Positions 1 through 8,106 of a stretch of 55,017 bases of DNA are shown piece after piece. Both the position numbers and the translations under genes were made by a program. This DNA comes from Blautia glucerasea (GTDB lineage: Bacteria > Bacillota > Clostridia > Lachnospirales > Lachnospiraceae): NCBI RefSeq assembly GCF_013304385.1, contig NZ_JAAITU010000025.1, forward strand, positions 1 through 55,017, in the 5' to 3' direction. Position 1 is the first letter of the stretch, and each line of letters starts with the position of its first letter. Under the pieces are notes generated by a model. The model had not been told where the DNA came from, ran no database searches, and worked only from the letters and a program-made list of their open reading frames with translations.

Positions 1-101
1 AGTAAAATCAAGAGGTACAGCGATTCTTTTTGTTTAGTAACTGTCAAAGACAGGACTATATATTTGTCAATGTTTATTTTTCCATACAAGTTTCCAAAGC
101 G

Positions 102-231
102 CCCCTCCGGAATTTACGCATTCAAGTCGAGCATCTGTTACTCACACCTGAAAGAGGTGGGAGTCTTCTCGACTGAGATAAAAATCCCTGAGTTCCGGAA
201 TGCATAAATAAATACATACCAGACTCAGGGG
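102..231. other. Structured palindromic element, possibly a transposon-end remnant or structured RNA
   Basis: This gene-free stretch holds nested inverted repeats. CCCCT at 102-106 pairs with AGGGG at 227-231. ATTTACGCATTC at 112-123 pairs with GAATGCATAAAT at 198-209. AGTCGAG at 125-131 pairs with CTCGACT at 168-174, and ACTC-A-CACCT with AGGTG-G-GAGT around a five-base loop at 150-154. CCCTGAGT at 186-193 also pairs with ACTCAGGG at 223-230, which competes with or pseudoknots the outer stem. The one mismatch of the 12-bp stem becomes a G-U pair if the minus strand is transcribed, which favours a minus-strand RNA. The inner CACCT/AGGTG hairpin resembles the palindromic ends of IS200/IS605-type elements, but I see no transposase in the window. 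The identity is open. Confidence 0.45.
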
Positions 232-260
232 ATATGTTCTGAATCTCTTACTATTTGCTA

Positions 261-1601
261 TTATACAAGACGTCTTACAGAGGTAATGGTTCTGTAAGCT
301 GCATTATTACTGATCTTAATGCCATCCTTCGCATTGGAAGCGTGTACGATCTGTCCATTGCCCATATAAATTGCCACGTGACCGCCATAACAGATCAGGT
401 CGCCTGGCTGTGCATCTGCATAAGAAACTTCTGTTCCAGCATTCTGCTGCTCATAAGAAGTTCTTGGAAGGCTGACGCCAAAATTAGCATATACACTCTG
501 TACGAAGCCGGAGCAGTCTGCACCACTGGTAAGGCTGGTGCCGCCCCATACATATGGATTGCCAACAAACTGAGTAGCATAATTTACAACAGAAGATCCT
601 GAACCAGAGCCAGAAGATGAAGAACCGGAACTGGAAGAAGAATCAGAGGAGCTCGACTCAGAAGAACTCTGATATTCGCTTGGATCTACTGTATTCTCAG
701 AATCAATCACATTACCATACTCATCATACTGAGTCTCACCAGAGCCTGATGATTCAGAACTGCTTACTGCATTCCCCTCTTCATCGTGCTGGGTGGAATC
801 ATAATTGCCATCATCAGATGCCTGTGCAGCAGCTGCTGCTTCTGCCTGACGTCTTGCCTCTTCTTCTGCTGCAATACGCTCTGCCTCCAGCTGCTCGATC
901 TCAGCCTGCTGTGCTGCAAGAAGATTTGCGTACTCAGTAGCCTGCTGCTGTGCATATGCGATCTCATTCTCACAGTCTGCGGAAGTAGCTCTCTTCTCAT
1001 CCAGCTGTGCCTGAAGATTCTGTGACTCAGCTTCGTACTCCTGCTTCATGCCTTCTAATTCGGCCTTCTCACCAGTGTACTTTTCCTCCAGCTGCTTTAC
1101 CTGCTCAATAGTATTAGAATACACTTCCAGGCTCTTTCTGTCCTGCTCATACATCTTCTGTGTATACTCTGCTCTTGTAAGAAGATCTGCAAGATTGTCT
1201 GCATTCATCATCATCTGGAACCAGGCATCACTTCCGCCTTTTTCGTATAGATACTGAATACGCTTTTTCATTGCATCGTACTGTTTTTCTTTTGCTTTCT
1301 GTGCTTTGCCAAGGTCCTGTTTTGTTTTCACGATCTCAGTCTCTTTATTGGAAATATCTGTCTCTAAAGTCTGTATATTGACCATCACATCTACAAGATT
1401 GGCATCCAGTGTTGCGATCTCGCCCTCCAGCTGCTGCTTCTGATCCCAGAGTGCACTCATGCGAGCATATGTAGCATCCAGCTGCTGGCTTGTCCAAGCC
1501 TGTTCTTCTCTCAGATCATCTTCTCTGGAAGCGCTTACGCTTACTACCTGTGTACCACACATCATTAGTGCAAGTGTGAGACATACGATTCTTTTCTTCA
1601 T
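261..1601 (-). CDS. Secreted coiled-coil NlpC/P60 peptidoglycan hydrolase
   Basis: A predicted cell-wall endopeptidase of 446 residues that would cleave peptidoglycan stem peptides outside the cell. Residues 1-24 form a signal peptide (MKKR, a hydrophobic stretch, then SVSA). Residues 25 to about 240 are a Glu/Gln/Ala-rich coiled coil like those of PcsB and CwlO, which keep such enzymes in check or recruit them to FtsEX. A Ser/Gly-rich linker follows, then a C-terminal NlpC/P60 domain with catalytic Cys in DCSGFV, His in GGHVAIY and a third polar His in VHAS. The start is the ATG at 1601, because GAGGG lies 8 bases upstream; an in-frame GTG at 1610 lies inside that Shine-Dalgarno region. It has its own promoter and follows a second NlpC/P60 gene. 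Family assignment is firm; the exact bond cut is not known. Confidence 0.93.
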   Translation of the reverse strand: MKKRIVCLTLALMMCGTQVVSVSASREDDLREEQAWTSQQLDATYARMSALWDQKQQLEGEIATLDANLVDVMVNIQTLETDISNKETEIVKTKQDLGKAQKAKEKQYDAMKKRIQYLYEKGGSDAWFQMMMNADNLADLLTRAEYTQKMYEQDRKSLEVYSNTIEQVKQLEEKYTGEKAELEGMKQEYEAESQNLQAQLDEKRATSADCENEIAYAQQQATEYANLLAAQQAEIEQLEAERIAAEEEARRQAEAAAAAQASDDGNYDSTQHDEEGNAVSSSESSGSGETQYDEYGNVIDSENTVDPSEYQSSSESSSSDSSSSSGSSSSGSGSGSSVVNYATQFVGNPYVWGGTSLTSGADCSGFVQSVYANFGVSLPRTSYEQQNAGTEVSYADAQPGDLICYGGHVAIYMGNGQIVHASNAKDGIKISNNAAYRTITSVRRLV

Positions 1602-1671
1602 GATTATCACCCTCGTAACTTTATTGTTTTAATACGTAATATTTCTGCAACATTATTTTTAATTCTTATAC

Positions 1672-1700
1672 ATATTAACATATCGTTACCATCATTGCAA
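1672..1700 (-). promoter_or_regulatory. Sigma-A-type promoter of the coiled-coil NlpC/P60 gene
   Basis: On the minus strand TTGCAA and TAATAT are separated by 17 bases, giving a leader of about 60 bases before the ATG. A TGTAAC half-site, as found in WalR boxes, lies upstream in an AT-rich stretch, but no second half-site is present. Confidence 0.6.
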
Positions 1701-1783
1701 CCCCTAATTTTAATAAATTTAATTTTTTTGTAACAAATAGAAATTAAAGTGCAACAAATATCAAAGGTGCTCCCAGCTGATAT

Positions 1784-1822
1784 AAAAAACCACACAGGCC
1801 GGTCTTCCCTGCGCCTGCGTGG
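1784..1822 (-). terminator. Rho-independent terminator after the wall-binding-repeat NlpC gene
   Basis: Read on the minus strand, CCACGCAGGC pairs with GCCTGTGTGG over 10 bp including one G-U pair, and the stem is followed by six T. It lies just downstream of the stop codon at 1860. Confidence 0.85.
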
Positions 1823-1859
1823 CTGTATCCAAGAATGCCTTCTGCATTCCGGTTCAATC

Positions 1860-3392
1860 TTAATATCCAAACAGATTCAACAGAATCTGGTCAGCAGTCA
1901 TATTCCCATACCCATCCGGATCGCTGAGTACGCTGCTCTTCCATCTAAGGTAATTACCATTACGGATGTAATTGCCGCAAGATGGATGGTAATTAAATTT
2001 AGTAAATCCAGAATATTTAGCCATATACTTGTTGGCAAGTACAACTGCCTCACTATTAGAATTACCAGTAGGAGTGGTAGTACCTGCAATCTGACATCCT
2101 GCCTGAGGCGTAGAATGTATGATCACTAAGCTCTTATCACTGCACTGCCCAAGAACGATCCATGTATGACCACTATTATATCCAATGTCACCCGGCTTCA
2201 TTTTCCATTCGGTCTTTGACAGATAAGACTGATTCACAATCGTACCCCATCCAATGCTCTTATAATAAGAACCGATCTCACCAGATACAACTGTATAGCC
2301 TGATCCTACATTAGACTGGGACTGCATAACCTGATAAGCAGACCAGCCCACAAAACCGGAACAGTCAAGACCCTTTGCTCTGTTGACAGCTGTCAAGTCA
2401 CGGTAATTGTTATAATCATATCCGGATGGATTGGATAACCACTTATTATACCACTGTTTCCATTTAGGACTTACACCCTTACGGGTAGAATCATTCCAAC
2501 CGCCACCCCATACATACAAAGCCTGCCCTACAGGCTGAAGAGCACCTGCCAGATAATTCTTGATGGTCTTTGTGCCAGTGGAAGCTGTAGCATTAGGATC
2601 GTTCACAGCCTGTCCTATATAAATACCATCTTCACCAAATTCCTGCTGTACCCCGTCCACTGTCTGTATTCCTGTATACATCACACCGGACGAAGGATCA
2701 AAATAATACTTATTAGTTTTCTTTCCTACCTTAATATCTTTCCACCCGGTAGCCATCTTACCTGTACCGGAAGCAAAATAATATGTAGCCCCATTGATCT
2801 GGGTAAAGCCAACTGCCATGATTCCATCCAAAGAGGACTTCTCAGAAGACTGGAAATATCTCACAGTACCTGTTGACGCACTGACCCATCCAACAGCCAT
2901 AGCACCGCTAGGCTTGTAGAAATATCTGGTATTTCTCTTGGAGTCTCTTAAAAATCCTGTAGCTGCGATCCCTGACTTTGCGAAAAAGTAATATTTATTA
3001 TTATTCAAAGTCAGCCATTTGGTCTGCATGTAGCCAGTACGTGGGTTAAAATATCTGCGTTTTCCCTTGGATACTTTCACCCAGCCAGTGACCATAACGC
3101 CAGTTCTTTTTGTAAAATAACGTTTACGTCCCTTGCGATCCTGTGCCCAGCCCTTGACCTGAACACCAGTCTTACGGTTAAAATAATATTTCTTACCATT
3201 CAGGTTCAGCCAGCCCTTGTGCTTGCTTCCATCTGAATCAATGTAGTATGTCTTCCCGCTATACGTCCGAAATCCGGTTTTAACAGCAGCTTCAACTTCT
3301 GTTTGGGACTTATGGGCAGAAAATCCTGCCGCAGCCAGAATCAGCAGCAAAAGCACTCCCCAAATCTTAAATTTCTTACATACGTTTCGCAT
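1860..3392 (-). CDS. Secreted wall-binding-repeat NlpC/P60-type hydrolase
   Basis: A 510-residue secreted protein. Residues 1-36 are a signal peptide with a Leu/Ala-rich core. Residues about 40-260 are tandem repeats of roughly 20 residues of the choline/cell-wall-binding type (GW...KYYF...TG pattern), which in related proteins hold the enzyme on wall polymers. The C-terminal third is an NlpC/P60-like papain-fold domain with YVWGGGW, catalytic Cys in GLDCSGFV, His in GHTWIVLG and a following IIHST. The domain is larger than a typical NlpC/P60 domain because of insertions around the Cys. The ATG at 3392 has AAGGAAG 7 bases upstream. It has its own strong promoter and terminator, so it is probably monocistronic. 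Wall turnover or cell separation is inferred from the domains. Confidence 0.92.
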   Translation of the reverse strand: MRNVCKKFKIWGVLLLLILAAAGFSAHKSQTEVEAAVKTGFRTYSGKTYYIDSDGSKHKGWLNLNGKKYYFNRKTGVQVKGWAQDRKGRKRYFTKRTGVMVTGWVKVSKGKRRYFNPRTGYMQTKWLTLNNNKYYFFAKSGIAATGFLRDSKRNTRYFYKPSGAMAVGWVSASTGTVRYFQSSEKSSLDGIMAVGFTQINGATYYFASGTGKMATGWKDIKVGKKTNKYYFDPSSGVMYTGIQTVDGVQQEFGEDGIYIGQAVNDPNATASTGTKTIKNYLAGALQPVGQALYVWGGGWNDSTRKGVSPKWKQWYNKWLSNPSGYDYNNYRDLTAVNRAKGLDCSGFVGWSAYQVMQSQSNVGSGYTVVSGEIGSYYKSIGWGTIVNQSYLSKTEWKMKPGDIGYNSGHTWIVLGQCSDKSLVIIHSTPQAGCQIAGTTTPTGNSNSEAVVLANKYMAKYSGFTKFNYHPSCGNYIRNGNYLRWKSSVLSDPDGYGNMTADQILLNLFGY

Positions 3393-3438
3393 ACATAATC
3401 TTCCTTTTCTTATTTAAACATGATATCGCCTTTAATCT

Positions 3439-3455
3439 TTTACAAAAATGTTACA
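3439..3455 (-). promoter_or_regulatory. WalR-like operator (TGTAAC-N5-TGTAAA)
   Basis: On the minus strand TGTAAC, five bases, then TGTAAA matches the published WalR (YycF) direct-repeat consensus TGTWAH-N5-TGTWAH. It lies just downstream of the expected transcription start of the wall-binding hydrolase, a position more usual for repression. WalR commonly controls wall hydrolases, which fits the gene. The match is short in AT-rich DNA and could arise by chance. Confidence 0.5.
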
Positions 3456-3469
3456 GCTTTATGTAATAG

Positions 3470-3498
3470 ATTATACAACGGTATTTTTTAATCGTCAA
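3470..3498 (-). promoter_or_regulatory. Sigma-A promoter of the wall-binding NlpC gene
   Basis: TTGACG and TATAAT are separated by exactly 17 bases on the minus strand, about 75 bases upstream of the ATG. Confidence 0.85.
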
Positions 3499-3552
3499 TA
3501 CAAAAGTACAAGTATGTAAACTTTTCACAATAATCATTTTCTTTTTCTTAGC

Positions 3553-3592
3553 AAAAAAAGAGCAAGATTGATAATAATCTTTGCTCTTTTTT
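3553..3592. terminator. Rho-independent terminator downstream of ddh
   Basis: AGAGCAAGATT and AATCTTTGCTCT form a stem with one bulged base and a six-base loop, flanked on both sides by A and T runs, so it could work in either direction. It lies downstream of the diaminopimelate dehydrogenase stop codon. Confidence 0.85.
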
Positions 3593-3662
3593 AACAATTG
3601 TGACAATTTCATATTATAATTTTTGTAACATTTTCCAAAGCAATGAATATCACAAAAAAGCC

Positions 3663-4649
3663 TTACAGAAGATGCTTCCTTAGTTCTTCTCCGCTCATAG
3701 CAGAAAGATAGGCTGGTGCCACATCAAAAACTGTTTTACATCCTTTCTGTCCTTCCTGATTCATCCGATACGCAGCCCGCGCATAAGCAACCAGTACGGA
3801 AGAAGTAAATTCCGGATTTGAGTCCAGCTTCAGGCTATATTCGATCACATGGCTGTTTTCATCATTCCATCCGGTCTTTCCGGTACGGATCACAAAACCG
3901 CCGTGAGGAATACCACTGTGGTTCTTCTTTAATTCTTCTTCTGAAATAAAATGAACGGTTGTATCATATTCATCAAAATAATTTGGCATGGTCTTGATAT
4001 CACGTTCAATACGTGCAAGATCTGCTCCTTCCTTGGCAACCACAAAGCACTCTCTGGTATGTTTTTCCCTTGTGGAAAGCTGAGGATTCTCACCATTTCG
4101 TACTGATTCAAGTGCAGCTTCTACCGGGATGGTATACTGTCTGGCATCCTTCACGCCTTCGATCCTGCGGATAGCATCAGAGTGCCCCTGGCTTACTCCT
4201 TTGCCCCAGAATGTATAATCGCAGCCTCCAGGAAGAATTGCGTTGGCATACATACGGTTCAGCGAAAACATACCCGGATCCCAGCCAACAGAAATGATCC
4301 CAACATGTCCATTTTCTGATGCGGATTTATCCACTGCCGCAAAATGCTCCGGGATCCTCTTATGTGTATCAAAGCTGTCGATCACATTAAACCACTGTGC
4401 ATATTTTGGTGTCTGTATAGGAAGATCTGTAGCACTGCCTCCGCAGATGATCAAAACATCGATCTGATCCTTCATTTTTTCTGCATCATTAACAGAATAG
4501 ACTTTGGCTGTTTCTGTGAGAATAGTCACATCCTTCGGATTACGGCGCGTGAATACTGCCACAAGCTCCATGTCCGGATTATGTTTGATGGCACATTCTA
4601 CTCCACGGCCAAGATTTCCATAACCTAAAATACCAATTCTAACACTCAT
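3663..4649 (-). CDS. ddh: meso-Diaminopimelate D-dehydrogenase
   Basis: Cytosolic NADP-dependent enzyme that reductively aminates tetrahydrodipicolinate directly to meso-diaminopimelate, the one-step branch of lysine and peptidoglycan precursor synthesis. The protein has 328 residues, the usual family length. It begins with the dinucleotide-binding motif GYGNLGRG at residues 9-16 and carries the family segments CGGSATDLP, VIDSFDTH, SVGWDPGMFSLNR and GKGVSQGHSDA. The ATG at 4649 is preceded by AGGAG at 8 bases, and a TATAAT at 4673-4678 (minus strand) may be its -10 box, although the matching -35 is poor. The gene stands alone between a J-domain gene and a terminator, not in a lysine operon. 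Confidence in the family is high. Confidence 0.95.
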   Translation of the reverse strand: MSVRIGILGYGNLGRGVECAIKHNPDMELVAVFTRRNPKDVTILTETAKVYSVNDAEKMKDQIDVLIICGGSATDLPIQTPKYAQWFNVIDSFDTHKRIPEHFAAVDKSASENGHVGIISVGWDPGMFSLNRMYANAILPGGCDYTFWGKGVSQGHSDAIRRIEGVKDARQYTIPVEAALESVRNGENPQLSTREKHTRECFVVAKEGADLARIERDIKTMPNYFDEYDTTVHFISEEELKKNHSGIPHGGFVIRTGKTGWNDENSHVIEYSLKLDSNPEFTSSVLVAYARAAYRMNQEGQKGCKTVFDVAPAYLSAMSGEELRKHLL

Positions 4650-4703
4650 TACTTTTTCTCCTCTTTATCTCTATTATAACCGTCTGTTCCGAAAATCCTG
4701 CCT

Positions 4704-5336
4704 TTAACAGCAGATCACACCACTTCCCGGACAGCACAGATTACAAGCTGTACTGGCTAAACACATCTTCAAGCACATGTCGTCGCCCTCCATAGGCATG
4801 CCTCCAAATGGATCCTGTTGCTGCCGGTACCAGGTACCGCCCCCATCCATCCGGTTCTTCAGCATCTGATACTGGGCATTGCCAGGATCCAGACGAATCG
4901 CCTGCTCTATATCGTTTCTGGCATTTACATTATTACCAAGTCCCATATTGGCCATAGATGAAAGATAATACCATTCTCCGTTTCTCTGGGAAAGGGATCG
5001 CAGTACATTCACAGCTTCCTGATAATGTCCGCTCTGGATAAAATTAGCCGCAGCGCGCCTGCGGATGCTCTCCTCGTCTTCGTACCCGCCGGATTGCTGA
5101 CCGAAACCTCCAAAGCCTCCATAACTGCCAGCCCCTCTGCTTCCATATTCCCGTTCTTTCATGATCTGGTCATAGGCCTGCTGAACTTCCTTAAATTTCT
5201 CTTCAGCCTTGTCTTTGTCAGGGTTATTAATATTCGCATCCGGATGGTATTTCCGGCTTAAACGTCTGTATGCCTTTTTGATTTCCTCGTCTGAGGCATC
5301 CTGTGATACTCCCAGAACACTATATGGATCAAACAT
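4704..5336 (-). CDS. J-domain protein with TPR-like region and Cys-rich C-terminus
   Basis: A 210-residue protein with an N-terminal J-domain (about 1-70, DPYSVLGV start and the HPD triad in YHPDAN), which in known J-proteins stimulates an Hsp70 ATPase. A Gly/Ser-rich linker follows, then a helical stretch (about 95-165) that looks like one or two tetratricopeptide repeats. It lacks the zinc-finger and substrate domains of true DnaJ, so it is not the general chaperone. The last 24 residues hold seven cysteines and end in Cys-Cys. The start is the ATG at 5336, where the J-domain begins and AGGAG lies 7 bases upstream. That ATG overlaps the stop of the DUF5685 gene by 8 bases, which implies translational coupling. 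The client and the role of the Cys tail are unknown. Confidence 0.88.
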   Translation of the reverse strand: MFDPYSVLGVSQDASDEEIKKAYRRLSRKYHPDANINNPDKDKAEEKFKEVQQAYDQIMKEREYGSRGAGSYGGFGGFGQQSGGYEDEESIRRRAAANFIQSGHYQEAVNVLRSLSQRNGEWYYLSSMANMGLGNNVNARNDIEQAIRLDPGNAQYQMLKNRMDGGGTWYRQQQDPFGGMPMEGDDMCLKMCLASTACNLCCPGSGVICC

Positions 5337-6174
5337 GTTCTTTCTCCTGTTCTTCTCTCCTTTTTCTGGTAATCGCCTCAAACCTTACCCATACCCCGGA
5401 ATACAGAATATTCCTCAGAATATCTCCATATATTATAATAGGTAGTTTTTCAAATTCACGACAGGCTTCTGCAAGCATCATGATCAGAAGCTGTTGTACC
5501 TCATCCTCAAACCCTTTTATTTTAAAGCGCTTTGAAAAAGGATTATAATTTCCATTTTTCAGATCTGCTTCCACATCATCATACGCATCCAGAATATAAA
5601 TAAACTTTCCAAAATAGAAACCCATCTTCCGAAGAGTATCTGCCCACACATCTTCCTGATACACAAAGATCTCAGCCATGATCTTTCCAAAAATACCGGA
5701 TACCTGATCAATATCCTTCTCATCTTTCTTTTCAAGATCCGATAGCTGTTCCAGCAGCTGGATGATCCTGTGCACTTTTTTATCGTATTCGACAGAAAGC
5801 CTTCGGTTCTTCCCTTTCAGGGCCTTTGCATATGCAAGCTTCAAAAGATCCCTATCGTCTTTCCAGTCATCCACACACTTATAATAGGTAAGGATGATGT
5901 TCATATCTGCTGCGTATTCTGTAAAACGGTTCTTCCGTACTGTCTCTTTGTGAACAGGATGCAGAATACAACGGGTGGTTCCTTTCTTTGTCTCAGGCTC
6001 ATATAATCCGCTAAGCAGAAGTGCCACAAAGGTCATATCATAGGTAAGGGACAGCTGTCCGAAAACCCCATATTTTCTTTTCAGTTCCCTGCAAAGCCCA
6101 CAATAAAAGGATTTGTATAAAGCGAAATCTTTAATTTTTAATTCCGGCTTATTTACCACAATATATCCGAACAT
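5329..6174 (-). CDS. DUF5685-type protein with terpenoid-synthase-like Asp motifs
   Basis: I place this 281-residue protein in the uncharacterised DUF5685 family from its N-terminus, [16 protein letters not shown] followed by a CGLC motif near residue 26. Inside the largely helical body are two Asp-rich motifs: [10 protein letters not shown] (about residue 101) and [18 protein letters not shown] (about residue 200). The second resembles the DxxxD...GxxYxP signature of squalene/phytoene synthases, so a class I terpenoid-synthase fold is plausible. No prenyl substrate or activity is shown by the sequence. The gene starts one base after the zinc-ribbon gene stop, with its ribosome site AGAGGAG inside that gene, and overlaps the following J-domain gene by 8 bases, so the three form one transcript. 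Function unknown. Confidence 0.75.
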   Translation of the reverse strand: MFGYIVVNKPELKIKDFALYKSFYCGLCRELKRKYGVFGQLSLTYDMTFVALLLSGLYEPETKKGTTRCILHPVHKETVRKNRFTEYAADMNIILTYYKCVDDWKDDRDLLKLAYAKALKGKNRRLSVEYDKKVHRIIQLLEQLSDLEKKDEKDIDQVSGIFGKIMAEIFVYQEDVWADTLRKMGFYFGKFIYILDAYDDVEADLKNGNYNPFSKRFKIKGFEDEVQQLLIMMLAEACREFEKLPIIIYGDILRNILYSGVWVRFEAITRKRREEQEKEHV

Positions 6175-6175
6175 A

Positions 6176-6586
6176 TCAGCTCCTCTTCACAAATTTGCTA
6201 TGACACTTTGGACAGCTGATCTCTATCTTTCCTTTTCCTCTTGGAATCCTGACTTTCTGTCCGCAGGAAGGACAAGTATAAATATGGTAGTCCTTTCTCT
6301 GTTTCATCATATTCTTTTCTTTGTTCAGTCTCTGACGCAACTTGGCAGTAGCTGACAGGTACTTCTGATTCTCCTGTGCTCTTTTGGAAATATTTCTGGA
6401 AAAAATCCTGAAATATGTATACACAATGGCTACAAGGCCTAACATATCCAAAAGAGAACCTGCGCTGCTTCCTGTGTTTACAAAAATCGCCAGCACAATA
6501 GAAACCAGTGCCACACCCATAGTAAACTTTGCAAACTGGTCAACTCCGTAACGTCCCTGCATGAATCTGTAAAATTTGTCTTTCAT
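6176..6586 (-). CDS. Membrane protein with C-terminal zinc ribbon
   Basis: A 136-residue protein. Two hydrophobic segments at about 20-38 and 43-61 predict a membrane hairpin. A basic, probably helical stretch follows (about 62-97), then a C-terminal zinc-ribbon with CPSC and CPKC knuckles about 18 residues apart. The arrangement puts the ribbon in the cytosol. It lies one base upstream of the DUF5685 gene and 57 bases downstream of the methyltransferase gene, so it is probably the first or second gene of a four-gene unit. The ATG at 6586 has AAGGA upstream. I do not recognise a named family beyond the zinc ribbon; a membrane-anchoring or partner-docking role is only inferred from context. 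Confidence 0.75.
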   Translation of the reverse strand: MKDKFYRFMQGRYGVDQFAKFTMGVALVSIVLAIFVNTGSSAGSLLDMLGLVAIVYTYFRIFSRNISKRAQENQKYLSATAKLRQRLNKEKNMMKQRKDYHIYTCPSCGQKVRIPRGKGKIEISCPKCHSKFVKRS

Positions 6587-6643
6587 GAAATCCTTCTTTC
6601 CTTATTCAGTCTGTCTCTTTCCCTGATCCCAGCCTGTAAAGGT

Positions 6644-7846
6644 CTATCTGTCACTGCATACCTGAAAAATGTAAAACTTAAGATAATAGGACTCATCTGC
6701 TGCCCACAGAATTGGATGATCCGGGGCTTGTGTCCTGTATTCTACCTGACGCAGCCGCTTATGAGCACTTCGTGCCGCCTGACCGATCGTCTGTGTAAAA
6801 AGCTCATAATCCATAAAATGGGAACAGGAGCAGGTGGCCAGAAAACCGCCTTCCCTCACCAGCTTCAACGCACGCAGGTTGATCTCTCTGTATCCCTTCA
6901 CTGCATTCTTTATGGAACTTCTGGACTTTGTAAACGCAGGTGGATCTAGGATCACCACATCAAACTTTTCTTTCTTTTCCTCCAATTCAGGCAGTAACTC
7001 AAACACATCCCTGCATAAAAACTGTACCCGATCTTCCAGACCGTTCAACCTGGCATTTGCAGCTGCCTGATCCACGGCAAGAGCTGATGCATCCACCCCT
7101 AATACACTGGAAGCACCTGCGATCCCTGCATTTAATGCAAAAGAACCTGTATGAGTAAAGCAATCCAGCACTTTGGCATTCTTGCAAAGCTTCTGGATTG
7201 CAAGCCTGTTATATTTCTGGTCAAGGAAAAATCCTGTTTTCTGACCATCCTTTACATCAACCTGATATTTTACCTGATTTTCTTCAATTTCCACAAGAGT
7301 TGGGAATTCCGGTCCAATAAAGCCTTTTACAAGTTCCATCCCCTCCTGGCGACGAACCTTGGCATCACTTCTCTCGTATACGCCACGGATCTGGATACCA
7401 TCTTCTTTCAGAACCTTTTTCAGAAGCTCTATGATCATTTCTTTATATCTGTCAATTCCCAGTGCCAGGGACTGAACCACCAGCACGTCAGAAAACTTAT
7501 CAATTACAAGTCCCGGGAAGAAATCTGCCTCGCCAAAGATCACTCTGCAGCTGCGGGTATCTACCACTTTCTTACGGTATTCCCAGGCATCCCGTACTCT
7601 TTTTTCAAAAAACACTTCATCGATCACCGTCTGTTCATCCCTTGACAGCAGCCGGACTGTGATCCTGGAATTGGTATTGATAAATCCTTTTCCTAAAGGA
7701 TATCCGTCAAAATCATGAATCAGTACAATATCGCCATTCACAAAACTTCCCATGATCGTAGCAATTTCATTGTCAAAAATCCACATCCCACCGGATTTTA
7801 ACAGCCTGCCCTCTCCTTTTTTCAAACTGACAACAGCAAGACCCAT
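6644..7846 (-). CDS. RlmI-like class I SAM-dependent rRNA cytosine methyltransferase
   Basis: A 400-residue enzyme of the RlmI/RlmK-like family, whose studied member makes 5-methylcytosine in 23S rRNA. The N-terminus (about 1-75) is a PUA-like RNA-binding domain (LKSGGMWIFDNEI). The central region contains GQKTGFFLDQK and the SAM-binding motif VLDCFTHTGSFALNA (about 218-232). The catalytic region has VILDPPAFTKS and the Cys pair in TCSCSHFM. Length and motif order match the family. The ATG at 7846 is preceded by AAGGAG. The exact target base in this organism cannot be read from sequence. It may be co-transcribed with the zinc-ribbon, DUF5685 and J-domain genes, since no terminator is visible in the 57-base gap. 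Confidence 0.9.
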   Translation of the reverse strand: MGLAVVSLKKGEGRLLKSGGMWIFDNEIATIMGSFVNGDIVLIHDFDGYPLGKGFINTNSRITVRLLSRDEQTVIDEVFFEKRVRDAWEYRKKVVDTRSCRVIFGEADFFPGLVIDKFSDVLVVQSLALGIDRYKEMIIELLKKVLKEDGIQIRGVYERSDAKVRRQEGMELVKGFIGPEFPTLVEIEENQVKYQVDVKDGQKTGFFLDQKYNRLAIQKLCKNAKVLDCFTHTGSFALNAGIAGASSVLGVDASALAVDQAAANARLNGLEDRVQFLCRDVFELLPELEEKKEKFDVVILDPPAFTKSRSSIKNAVKGYREINLRALKLVREGGFLATCSCSHFMDYELFTQTIGQAARSAHKRLRQVEYRTQAPDHPILWAADESYYLKFYIFQVCSDR

Positions 7847-7870
7847 ATATATTCTCCTTTGTGTAATTCG

Positions 7871-7916
7871 TAACTGTTCAGTACTCTCGCAAAATACTTT
7901 CTGCTAAATAATTACT
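7871..7916. repeat. Dispersed short repeat, copy A
   Basis: The core at 7871-7888 reads TAACTGTTCAGTACTCTC on the plus strand. The same core recurs at 8054 and, more diverged, at 40710. Nothing else recognisable lies between the methyltransferase start and the terminator at 8012. Confidence 0.5.
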
Positions 7917-8011
7917 GTAATCATGCTTGTGGTGTTTTCACACCAAACGCATATTTATTGAAACATTCTATCACACTCTTTTTCTTTTTTCCAGTATTTC
8001 GCATAAATAAG

Positions 8012-8042
8012 AAAAAACTGCCACACCTGTAAGATGTGGCAG
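8012..8042 (-). terminator. Rho-independent terminator of the ECF S-component gene
   Basis: Read on the minus strand, CTGCCACA and TGTGGCAG form an 8-bp stem around a nine-base loop, followed by six T. It lies 65 bases after the ECF S-component stop. Confidence 0.88.
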
Positions 8043-8052
8043 TAAACAAAGC

Positions 8053-8097
8053 ATAACTGCTCAGTACCCTCATAAATTCTTTCCTACTGAATAGTTA
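8053..8097. repeat. Dispersed short repeat, copy B, with imperfect dyad
   Basis: TAACTGCTCAGTACCCTC at 8054-8071 matches copy A, and TACTGAATAGTTA at 8085-8097 is its near inverse complement, so the unit could fold into a hairpin of about 45 bases. It sits between the ECF S-component stop and the terminator. Confidence 0.5.
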
Positions 8098-8106
8098 CTA
8101 AAATAC

